This document shows positions 59,426 to 64,000 of a stretch of 64,000 nt of DNA, piece by piece (the first letter of the stretch is position 1; every line of letters starts with the position of its first letter). The DNA is taken from positions 33,436 to 97,435 of the forward strand of contig CAZGTM010000006.1 of assembly GCA_964528595.1 (NCBI GenBank), in the 5' to 3' direction. The notes under the pieces were generated by a model, which saw only the letters and a list, made by a program, of their open reading frames with translations, was not told the origin of the DNA and did not search any database. Both the position numbers and the translations under genes were made by a program. The DNA is from CAYFKJ01 sp964528595. GTDB taxonomy: Bacteria > Pseudomonadota > Alphaproteobacteria > UBA2966.

Positions 59426-60625
59426 CTATCTGCCGGTGACCGCAGCAATTTTTGGCAACGTCAGGACCGACAGAAAGATCAGGCCGGCCGCCACCGCCAG
59501 GACATCGAAAAGGACCGAGAAGCCCCAGTTGCCGTGCAGCCAGGCGATCAAGGGCACCGTGGTGGCCATCACCGAAAACGTCACGACATAGCGAATGGCA
59601 AAAATGCGGCTGCGCCATTCGCTGCGGCTGATGCGGCCGATCAGGACATCGTTGATCGGGATCTGGCCGAAGGCGGCCAGCATGAACGCCACCGCGACGG
59701 CGACCGACAGAAGGCCGTCGACCTGCGTCATGATGGCGAAAAAAATGACCTGCAACGAGGCGACGCAGGCGAATACCGTGCGAATGGAATGGCGGTCGAC
59801 GAGATAACCGACGACCAGCTGGGCGAAAGCCGCCATGGCAAAGACGATAAAGGCATACCATCCGATGATCGTCGCGCTGCCGGCGATATCGGCCAGACGC
59901 TCATCCAGAACCTTGGGCAGCGAAAACGTCGTGCTTTGGAAGACCAGCCCGCCCACGGCCGTCGAGAAAAGAATGACGCCAAATATCCGCTTGAGCATCG
60001 GCCGCGTGATATCCGGTTCGGAAGGCGTGCCGCTCGCGGACGAAGTTTCCGGCGTGGAACTGGCAGACGATTTCCGTCCGCGGGCCTGGAAATAGACATA
60101 GCCGCATCCCGTGATGATCGAAATGATCCCGGGCACGATGAAGGCCGAGCGCCAACCCGCGGCATCGATCAGAAATCCAGTGACCAACGCGGCGCAGGCG
60201 ACGCCCATATTGCCCCAGACGCCGTTGACGGCCAGGGCGTGGCCGGTCTTGGTGCGATTGTGAACCACCATGGCCAGTCCGACGGGGTGATAAATGGCCG
60301 CGAACACGCCTATGGCAAGCAGGCCCGCGCCCAGGGCGGCGGGCGAGCCGGCCTGGCCGGTCAGAACGGCGCTGGCGCCGATGCCGATGAAGAAAATCGC
60401 CATCATGCCCTCGCGGCTCCACTTGTCCGCGATCCAGCCCGCCGGCAAGGCGCAGACGCCAAATGCGACAAAGCCCGGCGTGGCGACGGGGATCAGCTCG
60501 GCGTAGCTCATGCCCCATTCGCGGGCCAGCGCCAGGGCCGAAACGGTGGCGAAAATCAATACGAAAAGGTGGTCGAAAAAATGCCCGACATTGAGGAAGG
60601 CGAAGTCGATTTGCTGTCGGGTCAC
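59426..60625 (-). CDS. MFS transporter
   Basis: A 399-aa, 12-TM major facilitator. The first helix region is LNVGHFFDHLFVLIFATVSA, followed by PVATPGFVAFGVCALPAGWI with the loop 2-3 basic motif ADKWSREGMM. The middle loop is long and polar. The pattern is near the Fsr/fosmidomycin resistance-like branch, whose members can be exporters. Gene context with an aldolase and a dehydrogenase favours uptake of an organic acid. It is the first gene of the operon; the palindrome at 60679-60696 lies 54 bp upstream. Confidence 0.9.
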   Translation of the reverse strand: MTRQQIDFAFLNVGHFFDHLFVLIFATVSALALAREWGMSYAELIPVATPGFVAFGVCALPAGWIADKWSREGMMAIFFIGIGASAVLTGQAGSPAALGAGLLAIGVFAAIYHPVGLAMVVHNRTKTGHALAVNGVWGNMGVACAALVTGFLIDAAGWRSAFIVPGIISIITGCGYVYFQARGRKSSASSTPETSSASGTPSEPDITRPMLKRIFGVILFSTAVGGLVFQSTTFSLPKVLDERLADIAGSATIIGWYAFIVFAMAAFAQLVVGYLVDRHSIRTVFACVASLQVIFFAIMTQVDGLLSVAVAVAFMLAAFGQIPINDVLIGRISRSEWRSRIFAIRYVVTFSVMATTVPLIAWLHGNWGFSVLFDVLAVAAGLIFLSVLTLPKIAAVTGR

Positions 60626-60678
60626 GGCGTCCGGCCCCCCTCAGTTTCGAAGCGTGGCAGGAAGGTTGACCCTCCTAA

Positions 60679-60696
60679 TGCCTTCACATGAAGGCA
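60679..60696. promoter_or_regulatory. Inverted repeat upstream of MFS/aldolase/dehydrogenase operon
   Basis: TGCCTTCACATGAAGGCA has two perfect eight-base arms with a two-base centre, located 54 bp before the leftward MFS start. The tight symmetry suits a dimeric repressor site. No regulator gene is encoded in this operon, so the protein is not known. Confidence 0.5.
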
Positions 60697-60932
60697 CAAT
60701 TTCAGCAAATCGCAACAAAAATTGAATGGAAAAATTAACAAATATCAGGTGCAAGGTCGGAAAAATCACCTTATAAGAAATGCCGATCCCGGTGAAACAT
60801 CAGCCGAGGCGTACCAAGGCGGCGTGAATACGATCGGCGTGGCTACTCTCAGACTTTTCGACACCGGCATTTTGCGCAGCCGTGCATGGGGCGTGGTGCG
60901 CGCGTAAAAAGAAGACACTTGAAGGAGTAGTC
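60697..60932. promoter_or_regulatory. Upstream region of cold shock gene
   Basis: Together with 60626-60696 this is a 307-bp gene-free stretch. The first half is AT-rich. The last 100 bp are GC-richer and probably become the 5' untranslated leader of the cold shock mRNA. GAAGGAG at 60921-60927 is a strong ribosome binding site. No complete small ORF is supported here. Confidence 0.45.
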
Positions 60933-61142
60933 ATGGCTACGGGAACCGTAAAATGGTTCAACCCCACAAAGGGGTTTGGGTTTATTGAGCCGGACGAGGG
61001 CGGCAAAGACGCTTTCGTGCACATCTCGGCAGTGGAACGTGCAGGCCTTCCCGGTTTGCGTGAGGGACAAAAGATTCAGTTTGAGTTGGTACCCGGCCGC
61101 GACGGTCGCGAATCAGCCGACAATTTGGTCGCGATTGACTAA
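60933..61142 (+). CDS. cspA: Cold shock domain protein (CspA family)
   Basis: A 69-aa single-domain OB-fold protein. RNP1 is KGFGFIEP and RNP2 is DAFVHIS, preceded by the standard MATGTVKWFNPT. It binds single-stranded RNA and DNA and melts mRNA structure. The length is normal. The ATG at 60933 follows a strong GAAGGAG. It ends in a four-base convergent overlap with the next gene on the opposite strand. Confidence 0.96.
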   Translation: MATGTVKWFNPTKGFGFIEPDEGGKDAFVHISAVERAGLPGLREGQKIQFELVPGRDGRESADNLVAID

Positions 61143-61828
61143 TTTGCTTTCCCTGTCCCGGAGTGGCCGCGGTTCGTTTTGAACGCCGGACCCTCCGGGA
61201 TTTGGATCGCACTCTTGTGTAACGTCGGAGCGTATCCGGCGCTTAGTGTTGCCACGGAGATCCGGGGCGTCATAACTGTGACTGTGCCCGAACCGGGGCG
61301 CGGAACTGGGGTCGTGTAACCCGCCGCTGTCCAACCCGCAAGACGGTCTCCGATAACCAGTCTCGGTAAGTCGGGCTCCTCATCCAGACATATGAATGCA
61401 CCATCGGGCAAATCGGATATTTCCGCCCGATAGGTAATCTGCCGCCGCGTTCGGCTTTCGACGCGCTCGATGTGAAGTTCCCTGTCCATGTCGTCGGCGC
61501 TGGGTCGGAACCCTCCTCGGGCCGCCAACCAGGCCTCTCTGAACGCGTTGTATTCGGTGCGGCGGCATTCGGCGCAGGGGCGATGTCCGGCAGCCATTGC
61601 CACGGCCTCATCGAGGAAAAACAGTTCAGTGTAGTTGCCGGGCGTCATGACCAGCCTATGGCGCTGCTTGAATGCCGTTCGGCAGATGATCCAGTGGCGG
61701 TGCCGCCAGCGCGCCACGCCCAGGGTCCGGTCCTCATCGTGAAGGATGCCCCGGTTGCCCATGAACAGTCCCCTCGCCGGATCGGCGACGATTTCGGATG
61801 ACGGTGTTACGCGGTTTTGCAGCGGCAT
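61139..61828 (-). CDS. Conserved hypothetical protein with CxxC motif
   Basis: A 229-aa protein with a clear, non-random composition. It starts with NRVTPSSEIVADPARGLFMG and contains RHRHWIICRTAFKQRHRLVM, YTELFFLDEAVAMAAGHRPC and a CAECRRTEYNAFREAW segment. The HRPCAECRR region is similar to a zinc-binding or nucleic-acid-modifying motif (His, Cys, Cys). The C-terminus from about residue 170 looks variable (VPRPGSGTVTVMTP). No family was recognised. It overlaps the cold shock gene tail to tail and lies next to the hybrid kinase gene. Confidence 0.75.
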   Translation of the reverse strand: MPLQNRVTPSSEIVADPARGLFMGNRGILHDEDRTLGVARWRHRHWIICRTAFKQRHRLVMTPGNYTELFFLDEAVAMAAGHRPCAECRRTEYNAFREAWLAARGGFRPSADDMDRELHIERVESRTRRQITYRAEISDLPDGAFICLDEEPDLPRLVIGDRLAGWTAAGYTTPVPRPGSGTVTVMTPRISVATLSAGYAPTLHKSAIQIPEGPAFKTNRGHSGTGKAN

Positions 61829-61855
61829 GGTCAGGACCGGTCCTCCCGGTGTTGG

Positions 61856-64000
61856 TCAAACCTGGTCTGGTTCATCCTGATCGAAGATCTCACGCAACGT
61901 CCTCGACAACTCTCGTTTGCTGTAGGGCTTCGTTATCAAGCGGACGTTTTCCAGTTTCAACGCGTCATCCTGATAGGCTTCCTCGTTGTATCCCGAAGTC
62001 AGCAGGACTTTGACGTCCGTCTTTTTATCGATGGCCTTTCGCGCCAGATCGAAACCGCTCACGTTGCCGGGCATGATGACGTCCGAGAATATCAAATCGA
62101 TGTGACCGTCGCCGTCCATGATGCGCTCGCCGGCGGCACCGTCCTCCGCTTCCAGAATCTGATAACCGAGCGACGTCAATCCGTGCACGACCGTTTGGCG
62201 GACGTCCTCATCATCCTCGACGACGAGAATGGTTTCCGTGCCGCCGGCATACAAGCGACGATCGGACCGTTCGAGTATTGCCGCAGACACTCTGTCAGAA
62301 TCTTGGGATGCGCGCGGGAGGAAGAGGGAAACTGAAGTACCTTCATCTGTCTCACTGCTGATTTTGGCGAACCCGTCGGATTGCCTGGCGTAGCCGTAGA
62401 CCATGCTGAGGCCCAATCCCGTCCCTTTGCCGACGCTTTTGGTGGTGTAGAACGGCTCGAAGGCGTGCTCGCGTGTTTCCTGGCTCATACCGTGACCGGA
62501 ATCGCTCACCGATATTTCGACAAAATCCCCGGGTTCCACCTCGTAGAGCGCCGCCTCCTCGGTATTGAGCGTATAGTTCCGGGCGCCAATGGTGATCTCG
62601 CCGCCGTCTGGCATGGCATCCCGGGCGTTGAGCGCCAGGTTCAGCAGTGAAGCGTCAAGCTGGCCGGAATCCGCATAGGCGGTCCAAAGATCGTCATCGG
62701 CGTTGGCGGTGACGGGATGGCTTTCGCCCAAGGTCCGACCCAACACGGCGCAAGATTCCGTCAGAAGCGTGTCGATTTGCAAAAGCCTGGGCGCCAGGGA
62801 TTGTTTCCGCGAAAAGGCCAACAGGCGCCTAGTCGTTTCGGCCCCCCTCATCGTCGCGCTCCAGGCCGACTTGAGAGCCTGCATGCTGCCTTGATCACCC
62901 TCCTTCACGGCTTCTTCGATGAACTCAAGGTTACCGGCGATAACCATGAGCAGATTGTTGAACTCATGCGCTACGCCACCGGTCAACTGGCCCAGCGATT
63001 CGAAGTGCTGGGCCTGGTGAAGGCGTTCTTCGTTGGTTTTCAGTTCTTGTATGTCGATAACGGTTTGCACGGTACTGCCGTCACGCAGTTTTTGCTCCTG
63101 GATGCGGTACCAGTTGCCCTCCCGGATGGCCTCCATCGTCCCGACGGGATCGCGGTGGTAGGCCAAGCGCTCTTCATACCATTGACGTTGGGCGTCAAGG
63201 CCGTCCGGCAGAACGCCGAGCTTGAACTGGGAATCCAGCCAGGTCTCGAATTTGACGCCGGGAACAAGTTCGGCTGCGGCGGGGCCGGCCAGATCACGGT
63301 AGTAATCGTTGCAAAGTACGAAACCGTCTTCCTCGTCCCAGAGCGCAATGCCTTCCGTCAGGTTTTCCAGCGCAAACAGGAATCTGTCATGGGTGATTTG
63401 AGCTTCCACTTCCGCCGATACGTCCGTTCCGGTGCCCCGGTAACCCTGGAATTCACCTTGTTCGCTGAATTTCGGCGTCCCCGACAAATCGAATGTTTTC
63501 AATGCGCCCTTGCCCAGGTCCCATTGGACGCGATGACGGGAATAGCTCCGATGATTCCTCAGCGCTTCGCTGTGGGCTGAGTGTTTTTCGACATCCCGCT
63601 TCTCCGCTTCGGAGAGGTATTTTTCGTTGAATTCGCCAAGAGACGTGCCGATCAGCCGCGCCGCGCCCAAACCGACAACACGATCGGCTTGCTCCGAAAA
63701 GAAACTGAATTTCCCGTCCGCATCGGTTTCCCAAAGCCAATCGGAACCCATTTCCGCGAAGTCGCGAAAGCGTGCTTCGCTAACCGTTTGAGCTTGCGTC
63801 GCGTCGATCAGGTTGGATCTCATTTCCTCCAGCGCCAGGGCCAGTTCATCGATTTCGTCCTCTCCATTGGAACCCAATTTGTTCCGCGGCAGCGTAAGCG
63901 GCGTGTTGAGGTTGTCGGCGCGAAGGCGGCGGGTGAAATCGGTTAGAGATCCCAAAGGGCGCGTCACCAGCAGGCCGAAAAGCATGTAGATGAATATTGC
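61856..64000 (-). CDS. Hybrid sensor histidine kinase with receiver domain, 5' end cut by window
   Basis: At least 714 aa are visible and the frame stays open to the window edge. The start has a hydrophobic stretch (IFIYMLFGLLVTRPLGSLTD) that is the end of a TM helix and a HAMP-like linker (residues 1-60). Two PAS domains follow (about 70-190 and 195-320). HisKA has GGVAHEFNNLLMVIAGN, the HATPase domain has GTGLGLSMVYGYARQSDG, and the C-terminal receiver has the phospho-acceptor Asp in LIFSDVIMPG and Lys in LITKPYSKREL. It signals by internal phosphorelay, partly membrane-bound. The signal is not known. Confidence 0.93.
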   Translation of the reverse strand, partial: AIFIYMLFGLLVTRPLGSLTDFTRRLRADNLNTPLTLPRNKLGSNGEDEIDELALALEEMRSNLIDATQAQTVSEARFRDFAEMGSDWLWETDADGKFSFFSEQADRVVGLGAARLIGTSLGEFNEKYLSEAEKRDVEKHSAHSEALRNHRSYSRHRVQWDLGKGALKTFDLSGTPKFSEQGEFQGYRGTGTDVSAEVEAQITHDRFLFALENLTEGIALWDEEDGFVLCNDYYRDLAGPAAAELVPGVKFETWLDSQFKLGVLPDGLDAQRQWYEERLAYHRDPVGTMEAIREGNWYRIQEQKLRDGSTVQTVIDIQELKTNEERLHQAQHFESLGQLTGGVAHEFNNLLMVIAGNLEFIEEAVKEGDQGSMQALKSAWSATMRGAETTRRLLAFSRKQSLAPRLLQIDTLLTESCAVLGRTLGESHPVTANADDDLWTAYADSGQLDASLLNLALNARDAMPDGGEITIGARNYTLNTEEAALYEVEPGDFVEISVSDSGHGMSQETREHAFEPFYTTKSVGKGTGLGLSMVYGYARQSDGFAKISSETDEGTSVSLFLPRASQDSDRVSAAILERSDRRLYAGGTETILVVEDDEDVRQTVVHGLTSLGYQILEAEDGAAGERIMDGDGHIDLIFSDVIMPGNVSGFDLARKAIDKKTDVKVLLTSGYNEEAYQDDALKLENVRLITKPYSKRELSRTLREIFDQDEPDQV

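Noticed and set aside
59388..59861. N-terminal extension of the HpaI aldolase
   Set aside because: The added part is out-of-frame MFS sequence, and a strong ribosome binding site precedes 59387.

Overview
The window reads as a chromosomal segment of a GC-rich alphaproteobacterium, probably of the Rhodospirillales/Kiloniellales type, possibly marine or soil-dwelling. That placement rests on gene content: a fused cysNC, a DUF2849-cysI-DUF934-cysH-cysD-cysNC sulfate assimilation operon, abundant Lrp/MarR/HxlR-controlled catabolic clusters, and many ATGA/GTGA stop-start overlaps. No rRNA, tRNA, CRISPR array, phage or insertion sequence was seen. Both ends cut through sensor histidine kinase genes.

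Left part (1-14.6 kb): after the truncated kinase comes an Lrp/AsnC regulator divergent from a five-gene cluster (1611-5868): a radical SAM protein with an unusual CX8CX2C cluster motif, a YciI-like protein, a HisC-like aminotransferase, a 100-aa protein of unknown function and a SAM methyltransferase. This looks like a small, undescribed biosynthetic or modification pathway. A DMT exporter and a 3-hydroxyisobutyrate-dehydrogenase-type enzyme follow. Next is a complete leftward HAAT/Liv-type ABC importer (binding protein, two permeases, two ATPases), then an unknown polytopic membrane protein coupled to a nicotinamidase.

Centre-left (14.8-23.6 kb): a leftward eight-gene operon encodes FAD and fused FeS/molybdopterin hydroxylase subunits, a 6-hydroxynicotinate-reductase-like protein, a UPF0280/ApbE-like protein, two tandem PF06684 proteins, a MarR regulator and an enamidase-like amidohydrolase. 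The set fits hydroxylation, ring reduction and ring opening of nicotinate or a related N-heterocycle. The adjacent nicotinamidase and ABC importer could supply substrate. A near-perfect palindrome centred on GTATAC lies just upstream.

Centre (23.7-36.8 kb): a SIMPL-domain periplasmic protein; an Ldh2-type dehydrogenase downstream of a CmuA-like methyltransferase/corrinoid fusion; a small Cys-rich protein; a sulfotransferase/class-IV aminotransferase pair; and a molybdopterin oxidoreductase divergent from an HxlR regulator. These are followed by a quinone oxidoreductase, a small secreted protein, a 2-oxo-pentenoate-hydratase homologue, a divergent HIBADH-family enzyme and a secreted alpha/beta hydrolase.

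Centre-right (36.9-45.8 kb): a DadA-like oxidase, an SDR and a HemL-like class-III PLP enzyme face a rightward operon. That operon encodes a PEP-synthase-type swivel protein, a separate ATP-grasp protein, a HAD hydrolase, an omega-aminotransferase and a MarR regulator. The split dikinase resembles phenylphosphate synthase subunits and probably phosphorylates an unknown small molecule.

Right part (46-64 kb): a membrane-anchored subtilase, a large cyclase/AAA/TPR signalling protein with a coupled small membrane protein, the sulfate assimilation operon, a 2-hydroxyacid dehydrogenase/HpaI aldolase/MFS operon with an upstream palindrome, a cold shock protein, an unknown conserved protein, and the 3' part of a hybrid histidine kinase.
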